64,000 nucleotides of DNA. Origin: Aselliscus stoliczkanus. Its lineage: Eukaryota; Chordata; Mammalia; Chiroptera; Hipposideridae. The position numbers were made by a program, and so were the translations under genes. Every line of letters begins with the position of its first letter. The first letter of the stretch is position 1. Below are positions 36,991-50,202 of the stretch, piece after piece. The stretch spans positions 138,186,421 to 138,250,420 of the forward strand of contig CM066733.1 in NCBI GenBank assembly GCA_033961575.1, read 5' to 3'. The notes beneath the pieces were generated by a model. That model saw nothing but the letters and a program-made list of their open reading frames with translations. It did not search any database and was not told the DNA's origin.

Positions 36991-39653
36991 TTAATGGAAA
37001 ATCTAGATGTTGGATTATTGTTTGCTTGGAAATATGAATGGAGAGCTCATTGGGAAGTAAGATTCTCATCATAGCTATGCCACTAACTATGTGGTTTCCC
37101 CTCCTCCTCCTTCTAAATTATAAAACAAAATGGTGGACTATATGCTTTCTAATTCTATTCCAAATAGAATTCTATAATTCTAGGAGTATTTCGCCAATGA
37201 ATACCAAATTTTTTTTTAAAAACTTGATCACTGAAACTTGACTAATTGAAATGCTGCCCTCCGGACAGTTTTGTTTTGTAAACGTCAAAGTAGAATCTGG
37301 AGTCAGACCTCGTGCCTAGAAGGCTTGCTATGTAGGGTCAATCTAGAGAACACTTTTTTGGTGCAGTTCACTTCTTAAGATGCCCATAGCTCCCGTGGTT
37401 GGTGACTCAATTGATTATAAGGGCCTGCTGCTATAAAAACTGTGTGAAGAGAGAGGAAAATAGAGTGGAAGGCAAGTAGGGCAGTGGGAGTTTTGAGGAG
37501 ATGTAGCAAGTGGTAAAGAGGCGAAGTGTAACTGAGTGGAAAAAAAATTCTCCAGAGGCCAGAGAAAATTGTTGAAAGGAAAAACATTAGGAAACTAAGT
37601 TTATCTCAGGGATTTATTCCAAAAATCAAATTCCACAGGAGATCCATTTCCACAATGCTTTCTCAATCCATATTTATGCTGTAATGTGGCGATCATCATT
37701 ATTCAAAATGAGAAATCCTGAATAAACAAGAAAAAAATAGAATGATTTTTATTGTTCCATGATGCACATTATAGTCTTTTAAAAAGAATTTTAGGGGAAA
37801 CAATCCCTACCATTAATTTGAAAATGTTTATATTGAAACCCTGAATTCCTGAGCATTCTTGTAGAAGCTGTACCATCTAAATAAAGCATATAGAAGTTAT
37901 CATAATTAACTGGCTAGTTCAGTGTTGTTGTTTTTACCAAGATCAGAATTAATAAGCCAGAAAATTGATAATAGTGTTCTTTTCATCACTCTCTTCTGAG
38001 TTTTTCTTTTTGTTCATCAACCTTATAAGCAATTTAAAAATATTATCAAAATTCCTTAACAAAGGTAAACATACAGTACAAAAATGAATGAAATCAGTTT
38101 CATTCATATTCATCTGGTATAAATTATCATCTCCCCCTGTAAATATACATTTATCTATTTAGAAGAGGAAAAATAATGGAAATGATGCAGTTTTGAATAA
38201 GTAAATTTAGATAAGTAAAATTTCTGATACGAATGCAGATGAAATTCTGACTTCTGATTTACTCATGCTATTACTTTTATATGTACTCCAACATGGCCCC
38301 CATATATGTGAGAGTGGATTCTTCATATTAAACTGGGTAAAAATATAAATGTTTACCTATGAATGAATTTTCTGCATTTTCTGTAAAATTGGGTATGTGT
38401 TTTGACAATTATATAAAATTCATTTCCTACTTTTCCTATATGTTTATTTAATCATTTTAATGATACTTAAATCAATGCCTGTGAAGAACTTAACTAAAGC
38501 TTACTGGGTTATGTGGAATAAGTAGAGCACTTGGAAATAAGAAAATAACATAATATTGTCCTAAAATTTTAATAACCAGAAGTAGTAAATTATCTTTAAG
38601 CAAATAAATAATAAATTTTCACTTTTAATAATATTCATAAAAACAAATTATATTTATTATTTTTAATAAAAATGAAGTGTATCAGCTTCTTTGACTAAAG
38701 ATCTTTAATTACTGTTTATTTTAAATATGATTTTCCCCCATGATTTCATTTAGTGAAATTGTTCTATGAAAGATAAAAAGATAAAGTTTTTAAAGGTACA
38801 TTTTATTATATACAAGTTCAAGCTTTAAAGTAGTTTGAATATTTTAGTTTTCATTGAAGAGGAGAGCAACAGTCATAAATTTGGAAAATACATTTAGTTT
38901 CCAAGCATAATAATATTTAATCATCTACAACTTTTAGATTAACCAAATCCAAAGACATGATAATTTCCAGTTCACTGATTTATTTTAATGTAGTACAAAA
39001 AGTCAAAACAGTTTGTGTGCATTATCTGGCAAAAGAAAACAAAATTCAAACAAGGGAAGTTCTCAATTTATGTTCTCCTAGACTGAAAAATGAAGATTTA
39101 TAATACCCCATAGTATTGTATTTGCTATACTTCACCAATACTTGAAATTTACGGCACTCAATTCCTGTTTCTAAAGTTTATCTAAATGCTAAATGAAATG
39201 TATGAAAGATATCTTTGTTGAACAATAGCGACAGTTCCTACTGGACTTGTTTTTGTTGTTAGAAGACAAGTTCAGAGAGAAGTCAGAAAGATTTAGCTTA
39301 CATGCTAACACGTGATTTATTATTCTGGATTTATTACTGTGTGAAATGTGAACAAAAAAAAGCCTTCTCTAGATGGTATCACTGATTGTTTTGTTTCCGA
39401 AGTATTAGTGATAAGAAAAATATTACATGAGCTCAAAATTCTAAAAGAAATACATACTTGAGAAGAAGCCATCTAACAATGTGATAATCAGTATAAGTAA
39501 GCTTTTCTTTATACTTTTATAGTAAAAGGATATTTGAAATGCTTTATTAATACAACCTGATTATTTTATGTGAGTTTTAGCACATCACACAGAACAATCC
39601 TAGGTCATGTCTTCAACACAGACAAAATAGCCAATCTTAAAAGAAAAGGTATG

Positions 39654-39767
39654 GGCTGGCCGAGTGGCGTGGTGGTTAAGCGCTGGCTTGGGAAGCCAGC
39701 GGCCCGGATTCAGTCCTACATATGAGGGACACTGCCCTCAAATAAAAAAATAAAAAAAAGAAAAAGA
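39654..39767 (+). mobile_element. Short tRNA-derived SINE (copy f), internally deleted
   Basis: Head 'ggctggccgagtggcgtggt', then 'tatgagggacactgccctc', lacking the usual 'ccagtg' step, and an interrupted A-rich tail. A perfect 15-bp target-site duplication aaaagaaaaggtatg is at 39639-39653 and 39768-39782. Confidence 0.95.
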
Positions 39768-41491
39768 AAAAGAAAAGGTATGACGTTTATCTTTTGGATG
39801 TGTTTGAAATTAACCTGGCATGTATAAATGTATTTTAAAGAAAATAGTGTGGAAGAACATTTTAAAGTGTTCTCACTGGAAGGACATTTCTGAGGCTAGA
39901 CAGTTTAACTTTTACAATTAACTAATTAAATGATGCTCTCTTTAAACATTTGATACTATGTGATATATTAACAGGTATACTAACTCCTCCAAAAACTTTT
40001 GTTAAAGTAGGTGAGTGCCTTAAAACTGTATATAAAAAGTTTCTGTTTTCATTATTTTTTAGGCAATCATTGGCAAGTAAGATTTAATGGCAAGGATATA
40101 TAGAAGAGACATACATACACACACGCAGTACTTTTAACATATCTAACATTGGGATACTCAAAGTGAGTCTAGAATTGTAGTTATCAGTTGTCTTTGTGAT
40201 AAAATAGACTGATGACTACAGAGGAAATTTGAAAACTCCTTTAGATAATGGGGATGCTGGGATGTTAACTGATTCTACTCCCACTTCAATAATTCTTGGT
40301 ACCTAAGACTAGAACATAGCAGAAAGGTGGAATGGAAGATTAGGAAAACTGAGAATCAAACCAACCCCAAAAAAGGTTAGAATTATTGGTCATTCAATAA
40401 TTGGATTGTAGAATATTGTCGATAATGAAGTCAGAGGAGAGTTGAGGAATATTCATTTTGCATTTTAAAAGCTTTGCATGATAAATTTTCTACAGAGTAG
40501 CAAAGGAGAAAAAAAAATGTGCTATAGTTTTTTTACACAAAAATGCCATTGTCTCTAACCTTTCTTTAGTTTTCAATTAAGAACTAGGCTGGGAAAAAGG
40601 TACATAACCTGAAAAAAATATCTTAGTATTCTTGGCAGTCACAGTGAAAGCTATTCTGCTTATACTTGTTGGCTGATCACTATAAACATTGCATATATAA
40701 TGAAAATACTGAGCAAAAGTTTGGTTTGTAACCATTAAACACTGTATTAAACCTCTTTGCTTTTTTGGTTAGAAATCTTTTTCACATCATAATCAATTGT
40801 GTTTGAATTCAAAATATTCTTTCTGGTTTAGATGCCAGTTAAATGCATGAATTTTTAGTGGGTGTTTCTGACATGCAGAAGGAAAGAATACAGAATATCA
40901 TAAATATTATATACCCTCCCCCATCATCATGTTCTGAATATACCTTCTGAGATGGTGTATTTTATATTTCATGTAAATTTATGATAAAGTAATTTCATCA
41001 ACTAAAAATGCATTTTTTTCTCAATGGCAACATGGCTAATAATTTGGGGTTAAAGAATAACAAATCTAAAAGGGAAGTTGTATTATTACATGATTAGTTT
41101 CTTTTAATAATCAAACTGTAACTATTAGTCAGAATTTAAATTGTGGCAAAACTGATTTAGTATCTTAATCCATTAGATTAGTTGTTGTTATGGATCCGAT
41201 TTATGCTGAGAAGACAAAGAACATGAAATTGTTTTCTTATGTTGGTAATCTCACTTTAGAAAATACCCATAGTGTCTGCAGGGCTGGGTCAGGATAGTGG
41301 ATTGCCTGTAGAAAGGTTGCTAAAACTATTTCCCATGAGCCCTCACTGAAGGCTATTCCTTGCCTTAGTGGATTGTTGTAACTCTCCATCTTGAAGACTT
41401 AGAGTATGATTTTGAACCCACTGTAAAAATGGGTCCATCTCTTAAAGGTAGATTCATCCAAGCTAATATTTTTCATTAGTTCATTAGTTCG

Positions 41492-41523
41492 TTCATTCAT
41501 TCATTCATTCATTCATTCATTCT
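41492..41523. repeat. (ATTC)n microsatellite
   Basis: Eight ATTC units at the edge of an L2 relic. Such repeats often grow from the L2/MIR 3' terminus. Confidence 0.92.
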
Positions 41524-41660
41524 TAGAGCCAGGGTCAGGGTCAGGAATAACACTAGGCTTTGGAGATACAGCAGTAAATAAGATAGTCCCTGTGTTCATG
41601 GACCTCACAGTATAAGACAGAAGAAAAGTGTTAAACAATAAACTGCAAGTTTACTTACAA
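41524..41660 (-). repeat. L2 LINE 3'-end relic
   Basis: 'taggctttggagatacagca', 'gtaaataagatagtccct' and 'tgttcatggacctcacagta' match the reverse L2 3' end ('gctggggatacagcagtgaa...tccctgcc..catggagcttac'). Confidence 0.7.
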
Positions 41661-43439
41661 GTATAGGGGCGTACAGAAATCTCACAGTCAGCTGTTTTTA
41701 ATGGTCCACCTTCCTGGTCAGCACCTACTCTGATTGGTCAGGGCCCAAATCCTAATTGTTATAGGTTGTTAAATATTTTTAATATGATCCCTGTTTACAT
41801 TGCTGTTATGGGCATGTCACTCTATTTGAGAAACCAAATTTTAATGCTATATAATGAAGAAGGTCTATCAGAGGAGCTGGAAGAGTAGATGGTCCACCTA
41901 CATATGGGAAGCCAAACAATGGTCTGAGTATGAATTAGATTGTGATTGAATCCAGTTTTTAGCCTTATCAATCCAAATGAGACTTGTGTATCCATTTAAT
42001 GAGAGACTTGATCTTATCAGTGTGGCAAAAGGACTCTGGGTCATTTGCTAGGATTTTCTTAATGGCCCAGTATAGTTCTTAGATAGGTACCACCATTGAG
42101 TTCTTAGATTTTCCTTTTATTATAGTTGCTGTATTTCTCCACATTCATTCTAGTGACAGTCAAGTCTTACTCAGAAAGATTGCTTTTCCTAAGATGATTA
42201 TGTCTGTTGGTATCAATGCGAAGGAGTTAAAAAGTGACATTTTAAAGAACAACCTGATTTCTAAATTCCTAGGGAACTCTTTATCATAAATCCAAAGTAC
42301 CTACAAGAGTTTGTATTTTAATATAGTAGCTAAATATCCTCCTTGAGTCCTATGTTAGTTTTTTAATATTCTGGACCAAACTACCATGTTTTTTCTGGCC
42401 AACAGATTTAGAATCTAAACATAAAGGTTTATTTTTCATAAATATGTTTTGAATTTGACCTTCACAGGGAACATTTTAAGTGTCGTAATCAATGAGGTTT
42501 CAGGTACCTCTTTACAGAGAACTACTGTGATTATGTTTTTGTGGTTGGATTTTTCTGAACCCATTAGCTACATGGTAATGGAGTGGTGGAATTAAGGTTT
42601 TGAGAATCATCACACTACCCAGTTACCAGAAATTCAATAAAAAAACAAAGATGAGTGATAGATTTATGTCCTAGACAGTATATTTTTAAAATGGTGTTTG
42701 TTAATCCCTCTAGAGGATACATCAAAGGGAATATGAAAATCCAACTTTGATCAACAGAGCTTTCTTATAATTGGACTCTGCATCAAATGTTAAAAGATCA
42801 AATGGAAGAGGCAAATTAAGATATAGGCATGACATGGGTCATTTTTCCAGCGGGAACAATGTGTATCTTTGGATGGGTAAAAATAGGATAGTGGGAAAAT
42901 GTTATTTTCTAATTTTCTACATTATTTAAAAGTACCCCTCCTCTGTTTATTTCTAACATCATTTGAAAGCATCTGCTACTTCATTGTGAATACAAAATTC
43001 ACTTCAGTAAGTGAATAACTTTCTGTGTTTCAGAAAATTCATATATAATGGGGAAAGAAATATTTAATCATGAAGTTTTCTTATAGAGTTCATAGGAAAA
43101 AAAGAACTAGTTTCCTAAAATTCACTTTCATTCTTAATGATTATATAGGAAATTTCATTTAGCAACAATATAGTTTGATTAGTATTCTATAGTGAATTAT
43201 TAGCAAATTCCCACTAGGTTAGATTAATCTGGAAAGTTCCGCATTCCAAATCTGTTAACAAAAAGCATCACGATCTTTAAATTAGCTATTTTGGGTCTGT
43301 TAATCAATTGGGATTTGATGAAAATAAAATTATTTATTTTTTTCAAAGCAGGTAATTTTTCTCTTGGCCTGGTAGAAATACCAGGGCCTAAAGAGAACTA
43401 AAATGAAAGAACCTAAAGCTGAGACATTAAATAAGTGAC

Positions 43440-44105
43440 CCAACACACCTATGTTGTAACTGGAGCCAGACTGGCCAGGGCTCTGCAGCATCCATTGTGC
43501 TTGTTACATGCTGTTGTATTGGCTCTGACTCCTGGTGACCCCATAAAGGCATGAGGTCCACAGTGTCCTGTCCTGACAGCCCTGCTTTGCTCCTGGAGAC
43601 TCATGCCTATGGCTTCTCTTATGGAGTAATCCCATCCCATATTTGGTCTTCCTTTTGTCCTGCTGCCTTCTATTTTCCGAGCGTTACTACCTTTTCCAAA
43701 GTACCCTGCCTTCTCATGATGTGCCCAAAGCAGGACAGCTTCCGTTTTGTCATTTTTGCCTCCAGTGATGTTTCAGGCTCAGTTTGCTCTAGGACCCACT
43801 TGTGTTTATCTTTCTGGCATTCTAGTATATCTGTAGAGCTCTCCTCCAACATATTTCAAATGATTTTTTTTTCCCTGTCAGCCTTCTTCACTGTCCAACT
43901 CTCACATCTGTATATAGTAATTGAGTATCTGAGGGTGTAGATGATCTTAGTGTTGATCTCTAATAACATGTCTTTGCTCTTGGTGGCCTTTCCCAATTCT
44001 TCCATCACTGTCCTGAGTGTCATTCTTTTCTTGATTTCTTCGCTGCAGTCTCCATTCAAATTGATGGCTGATCTAAATTACACCACCAGTAATCAGATGA
44101 CTTAT
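43440..44105 (-). mobile_element. RTE-clade LINE, 3' end of ORF (reverse transcriptase C-terminus)
   Basis: On the minus strand, frames at 44059-43856 and 43852-43670 are the same frame separated by one TGA. They read GDCSEEIKKRM, then YRCESWTVKKADREK, then WVLEQTEPETSLEAKMTK and SCFGHIMRRQGTLEKVVTLG. This is the signature C-terminal part of RTE-type LINE proteins (compare 'YGCESWTVKKAEHR' and 'LQYFGHLMRRVDSLEKTLMLG' in BovB). After a frameshift, 43640 onward reads GWDYSIREAIGMSLQEQSRA, again RTE-like. The 3' end has 'ctctgactcctggtgacccc'. It is a dead fragment, 5' truncated, lying beside a MIR. Probably the ancient mammalian RTE (MamRTE-like); a later lineage-specific RTE is not excluded. 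Confidence 0.85.
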
Positions 44106-44127
44106 ACTGTGTCAGCCATGGTATAAA

Positions 44128-44272
44128 GACCTTCATATAGGGTTTCACTAATTTATGCGATAAACACAAAAAGGAGGTCTTCCCTTTTCTGAGAAGAAAC
44201 AGAGGTTTAAAGAGGTTGAATAATTTGTCCAAGATCACATATAAATGGCAAGTCTCCCTGTCTCCAAAGCTC
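44128..44272 (-). repeat. MIR fragment
   Basis: 'gagaagaaacagaggtttaa', 'agaggttgaataatttgtcc', 'aagatcacatataaatggca' is the reverse MIR core. Confidence 0.75.
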
Positions 44273-44534
44273 ATGTTTTTTTCATGTTGCTTCTTACTAT
44301 AAGAAAGATAGATGATAGAGAGGATTATCTAAACTCTAATATTCCTTAAAATCCTTTGATTCTGAGAAAATTTGAAGATTAAATTGTCATTATTAACACT
44401 CTGACCACCTATACAAACTGCCACCATTAGAAATAAATTTATCATGTAATTGTTCCCTAAGCCAAGTTAGATGTGATCCCTTTCAGAAGATTATAGACTA
44501 GATTACACAAGCAAAATATGCATTAAAACGATAT

Positions 44535-44665
44535 ACAGAAATCTCAGTTTTCTCATCAGTAAAATAGTGATCACCCTATATTAGCAAAGCTATTATAAGA
44601 AATTAATTTACATATGGAAAGACAATTGTACATGACTTGAGACACCTGAGGCACTCTAAAATTTT
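44535..44665 (+). repeat. MIR fragment
   Basis: 'ctcagttttctcatcagtaa', 'aatagtgatcaccctatatt' then tail-like words follow the MIR 3' half. Confidence 0.6.
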
Positions 44666-44764
44666 TTTGCTATGTCGAAATTTAGTGTAAGCATACACGT
44701 ATTAGAGGATATTTGCATTTACCACAGTTGGGACCAGAAATGGTTCTCACTTTGATTTTAATTC

Positions 44765-44860
44765 ATGGTGTTCTCTCGGGCAAGTCAGTTTGTATGTCTG
44801 GGCCTTAGAGTCTACAGCTGTAAAATGAACGACATGAAGTAGGTGAACTGAAAGTTGTCT
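44765..44860 (+). repeat. MIR fragment
   Basis: 'ggcaagtcagtttgtatg', 'tctgggccttagagtctaca', 'gctgtaaaatgaacgac' correspond to the MIR core 'gggcaagtcacttaacctct..tctgtaaaatg'. Confidence 0.55.
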
Positions 44861-46879
44861 ACAAGCAGTGATGTCCTACTCAATGTTATTGATGATAGAG
44901 ATCCAGGTAGTTCAAGATGAAACAATGCATAAAGTCAACACCTGGCCTTCAATACAGTGACCTTCAGTACAGTGTGAGTGTGTGCCCTTTTATTCAGTCT
45001 CTCAGGATTTGAGTAGTGAGTCTTTGTCATGTGTAACACTGGGCCCTGGAGATTTAGAACTGAAAGTAGACAATGCTGCTTGACCACCTGGAAATTGTCT
45101 GCATGTATATCATATATACATCTGGAAAGCACACATGTATACATATGCAGAACTTCACCCCTGTTTTGTTCTTTACACTTTTTTCTTTTTTAGCCTGGCC
45201 TATCTTATGAATTTGTGGTATTTAATTGAGAAAAAAAAAATCTGACTAGCAAAGCAAGGAAATAAAAATTAAATGAAGAGTGCCAAAGAAAATAGTCTTA
45301 AATTTCATAGGGTGTACCACAAGATTTTCAGATCTCCACTGCCTACCACCAAAAACAATAAAAAATAAAAAAAAGGGAAAAGAAAAAGAAACAAACAAAA
45401 CACCCCCAAAGCTTTTTCCTATGTGGGATGAAGGAAATCTGTAACTTTGTGTACTGGCATTACACAATGTCAAAGTCTGAACTCAAGATAAGTGGGTCAT
45501 CTTAGAGATATCTGCTTTTTTTTTCCCTCTCCACTTCCATTTTTATTGGCTATAACCCAAAGAATCAAAGAGGAAGCAGACAGCCAAGGGCTCCCACCCA
45601 AGCTATGTCCAAAAGGAATTTTAATTTTACTTCTCTGTATTTCTTACCGGTAGTTACCAGAGGAGGACAAAAGGAAAATGTAATAATCTGCCATAAAGCT
45701 ATTACAATTATATCTAACAAGTTGATTTAATTACAGCTCATTTTAAACATTCTTAGTGTAGCATGTTCCCTCCCAGCCTTCCTAAAACCCTGAATCAAAT
45801 CAAATGGATGTTGGCATTATCTTTTCTTTTTAAATTTATTTTTCTTTTAATCCACCAAAGACAGTGGAAGGATCAGAACATTTTATTACTTGGATGTTCT
45901 ATGAAGTGGAGTACAATTTGATATACTTTATTTCATTAAAATGTCATTAACATTCGAATTTGCCTTTGTTAATGGTTTTCATAGAAAAGTTCTGCTAACA
46001 TCAGATATTTTCTAACAAAAGCCTGTATTTTTTATATTTCTGAAAAGAGTATACTCCAAGAGGTGGGTGTCTGTCTTTAACATGGCTTCTATATCACTAG
46101 AAACCATGTAAAGAAATCAAACTGTGAATTGAAAAGCTATACCTAAAAATGATGTCAGGAAACAAATTGATAGAATGAAATGGGATATAGTGCTGCCTTT
46201 GTCTCTTGCTTCAGCGGCCCAAATTTAATTGTTGAATAATGTGCTTTAGAGGACAGTAGTGTCTTTCACTGAAATACTGTGCAGAAAGTTCCAACCAGGC
46301 AATGTGCTATTTCCAGTCAAGTATATGGGGGGTTTACATACTGAGAGCAGCTGTAAAGATGTTGGCATTGGAGCAGCTCCGGAGCCAGTTCAAACAGAAA
46401 CTTCGATTTGTGTCCAAAAGAGCTTCTGTGAACTATAGGTGTTTAATTTTCAGCTCTCCTGTGAGCAGATATTTAAATATAGTAAATAGAAACGACACGA
46501 GAGGCTCTCCTTTAAAGTTTTGCTGTTCTCATATTTTGTGAAAAGGGGCTTTACTGTGTCTGAACTGGTAATGACCGAATGTGATCCTCAGTTTGATAGC
46601 TGTACATTCACACCCACAATCACTTAGAACATTCTCTTTTATTTTTTGTCCAAGAGCTTTGGCTTGCATTTGAATTTCAGTGTCCTACATGTCTTTCTTA
46701 TTGACTGTGTTTGTGAGAGACACAGTGACCAAGGAACTTCATCTGCATTTGAATCATGACTTAGTTTTATAGAAAGGAAATTTGTAAAACAAAATAAAAT
46801 AATATCTATAAAAATGATGTATTAGAGAAAAAAAATATTTTTTGGCGATTTAAAATACAATTTCTTTCGGGCAAAAATA

Positions 46880-46899
46880 TCACACACACACACACAATT
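46880..46899. repeat. (CA)n microsatellite
   Basis: About nine CA units. Confidence 0.85.
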
Positions 46900-46954
46900 A
46901 ACATCACTGTAAAGCAAATACTAAATTCTATTGAAATATCAATTAATTTTGTTT

Positions 46955-47068
46955 GTTTGTTTGTTTGTTTTTAAGAGGGCAGTGTCACTGGCCGTCATAG
47001 GTGGGATCCGAACTGGAGCCGCTGGTATCCCTAGCCAGCTTTTAACCACCGTGCCACTCGGCCGGCCC
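46955..47068 (-). mobile_element. Short tRNA-derived SINE (copy g)
   Basis: Reverse orientation. The tail has become (GTTT)n, then 'gagggcagtgtcactggcc', 'gtgggatccgaactggag' and 'gtgccactcggccggccc'. An 11-bp target-site duplication taattttgttt is at 46944-46954 and 47069-47079. Confidence 0.93.
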
Positions 47069-48929
47069 TAATTTTGTTTTCTTACCCATTTTGCTTTGCA
47101 AAGTGTCCTTCCACTTAGAGCAGTACCATGTTGACTGGGTGGTCCTTCAGAAAAATGCCTTAAATGTTTTGCTCATCCTAAAAGCTGGAAGTCAGCTGAT
47201 GATACTGGAGGGAGAAGAAAATCATTTTCATTTCCCTGAGTAGAGCTTCAGCTCACATTATCTTAACAAAATAACTTTCAGAAGGATCTGTTGTCCCAAT
47301 ATCTCTTACTTAAACTCATTATTAAAGAAGCCAAAAACCGAGTTTCTCCTTTTTTCTTGGTTGAAATTTGATGCCAAAATGGTACATAGTCTTCCCATCA
47401 TAAACCTTTCCCTAGGAAAATGCCAACTATGTATGTAAAACTTGGTATTTATATTAGAATCCCAAATTGCCGTTGTTTGAAATTTCCCTTTCAGTTATTC
47501 TGTAAGACAGATCTTCCTATGCAATTTTGGCAATCACTGGGCCTCAGTCGGCTTATTCGTCAGTTTTATTTTGATGAAGAGTGGGGTGACTAAACTATGT
47601 GTTGTAGCTTGTACTGAACCAGAATATGATTATACCTATTATTATTTCAAAATACCTTCCTTAGATCATACCCTACAAAACGTCCCTACATGATGATCTA
47701 AATGGGATCATGAAAGGAACCTGTATGTTAACATAATATTTCTCTTCCTCCCAAACACCGAGAGGCTAGCCAAATGGTCATTGAGAGCATGGACGTCATT
47801 TTACAGAAATTTTGAATGATCCCTCAGCTCCCCCAGTAGTGAGTGAGGCAGATGGATGCAGCGTGAGCACTCCCATGCTCGCCAGCGGCAGGGAGGTTTG
47901 CCCCAGGTCAGGCCTCCTGGACACTGACAAGCTTCTGTTCTTAGGGCTGTTTGCTCTGTAGACCACCCAGCCCACCCACTTTTGGTGGTTTGGCCTTCTC
48001 GCAGGCTTGCCTGCAGGTGTGACCTTACTCACCCACCTATAACAAGGCACTCTCCCATTTTTTGGTAGTTTAAAAATATAGCTGGCTGAAAGAGGACAGT
48101 AAGCAAGTCGATTTTTATACTATCCTGGAAACTTATAATTATAAAGTTTGGTGAACTTCACGAACTTTTTCCAGTGTGTTTGTGCTGCAGCCTTGTGATT
48201 GATGTGGACCCCTGGGGCAGAGGTGAAGCAGTTTAAATATGGAGACGCTGATTGAGTTGCCTGGATATACATGCCTTGCCAGAGGCTCTGCAGAGTTAGC
48301 ACCTACATCGCCTCATCCCCAACCCGGTGCCGCTCAACGTTAGATAAACATTTTGGCAGCCGTGCAGCAAACCAACATTCAACCTTGCGTCTCAGTAGTT
48401 GTGTTCACTTTACAAAAGTAATAAACTCGTTTTCCTTTTGTAAAGTAAGCTGGTAGCCATCAAGAACACACAAAAACATCTATGTTCAGTAGAAAAGAGA
48501 TGACTTTTTTCCTGATGTAACCACACTCTAAATCTTCACAATCTGTCACAACTTGCTCTATAACTCTAAGCCAGCAATATTCAAAATAGCACAATAAGTA
48601 CTGTTAGCAAGATGTGGAAATTTTGCTGAGCCGTCGGAATATATCCCAGAAGCCAGGATGTTTGCTGACCATTAGCTCCACTTGCATTCAATCTGAGTTG
48701 GCCCCAAAGTGGACGAATGAACACAAACAGGCTGAGATTCAGGACTACTCAAAAGACCCCCTTGTCTCGTCGTCTTGAGAACTATACATCAGTACACTCT
48801 TTTCCTCAGGGAAGTGTCAGACATCTTTGCGACTCTCTTGGAAGTGTCTTCCTAGTAAAGGGAGCAATTGAAGCTCTGTTGTGTGTAAGGACCTGATTCT
48901 ATCACCCATACTAGGGTTTTAAAACCAGA

Positions 48930-49035
48930 AGAGACTTTCCTTTCAGATGAGGAAACCAGGTCCTCGATGGCTCGTGACAAGCTCAGAGTCACACAGTTGG
49001 TGAATGGAAGAGCAAAGACCAGAGCCCACTGTGAT
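48930..49035 (-). repeat. MIR fragment
   Basis: 'ttcagatgaggaaaccaggt' and 'cagagtcacacagttggtga' are the reverse MIR core. Confidence 0.75.
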
Positions 49036-49099
49036 CCATTTATAATATGACCAAATACTCCCATAAAGATGACGATTGCAAGAGGAAGGCAATGTGTTC

Positions 49100-49170
49100 T
49101 TCTCTCATCTGGCACAAAGCAATCACTCACTAAATGCTACTTGTAATTACTGTTATTTTTATTTCATTCT
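49100..49170 (+). repeat. MIR 3'-tail fragment
   Basis: 'tctggcacaaagcaatcact', 'cactaaatgctacttgtaat' and 'tactgttatttttat' fit the 3' end of a second MIR in opposite orientation to its neighbour. Confidence 0.55.
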
Positions 49171-50163
49171 CCACATATTGTTATGAAGACACAGCAATGT
49201 GTTTTATGCGTTGATATGGTTGTATTCAAATTTTAAAGGAAATACCTTGAGAGGTATAATTTTAGATCTGGAAAGGATCTTGACAGTGCTTCTAGTTCAG
49301 TTTCATAAATATATGGTCCTTGTCACAGTGATTTTTTTTCCACAATAATAACACATTATTATTTTTTATCAGGTAGTTCTTGTGATTTAGCTAGAAAGGA
49401 GTTAGCACAGAAGAAACCTTTTTAAAGTTTAATTTCAGGGTTTGCTGGAAAAAAAACTTAAGATTTTCTATTTCTCTCTACTGCTCTTTCTCTCATACAG
49501 TAATATACTTGATATCTATTATATACGTATTTTTAACATTATATAATTTTTAACATTACATAAATATTTTGAAAAGTAGTTAATTCCAGCGATGAATTAC
49601 CTTAAGATGCTTAGATAGCATGTTTAAACAAGCTGTGTGTATATGGATATTATGGACAGTTTTACTGAGAAAACATTTTTATTTTTAAAAATCTATATTA
49701 TAGAATTTTTACAATAGCCCTTTCTTATTACAAAGGTGTTCACATAAAAAATTCCTTAAAGAGACAAAATTATGCCAGTTGCATCTATAATTTGCTGTGC
49801 TCCAAACCTTGACTATTTAAACTGCTTCCATTTCTGTGTACAAACTTGAGTGGGTGTTTTTTTTATGCCCTCAAATTAAAGGCTCATTTGGAAAATTTGA
49901 GCTAAGACGCGCACTTATCCTGCTACTGCCATCTTCTTCCCAATACATTCTCCCAACGTATTGGAAGGGCAAACTTGTAAAACCAAAACTTGTTCTAGCT
50001 ATTAATTTCAGGTTCTTCACCTGCACCACATAACATGGAATAAATTGGAAGCAATAACCTTCACTTGACTTTTCAAATTTGTTTTGCTCCTACCTACCTT
50101 CTGGTAACCATATGTAAAGACATCTGAAAGAAAACTGAAAATGAAGTAGGAGCCCAGAAAATT

Positions 50164-50202
50164 GAATGAATGAATGAATAAATGAAGGAATGAATGAACA
50201 AA
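50164..50202. repeat. (GAAT)n microsatellite
   Basis: Gaat/aaat units with a few substitutions. Confidence 0.85.

Noticed and set aside
43551..43940. 129-codon + strand frame, the longest non-exon frame apart from those touching exons.
   Set aside because: It is the antisense of the RTE reverse-transcriptase remnant; the real coding sense is the minus strand.
43449..44059. Possibility that the RTE-like minus-strand peptide is a domesticated host gene.
   Set aside because: There is an in-frame stop, a frameshift and no start or upstream part; a dead fragment is the simpler reading.
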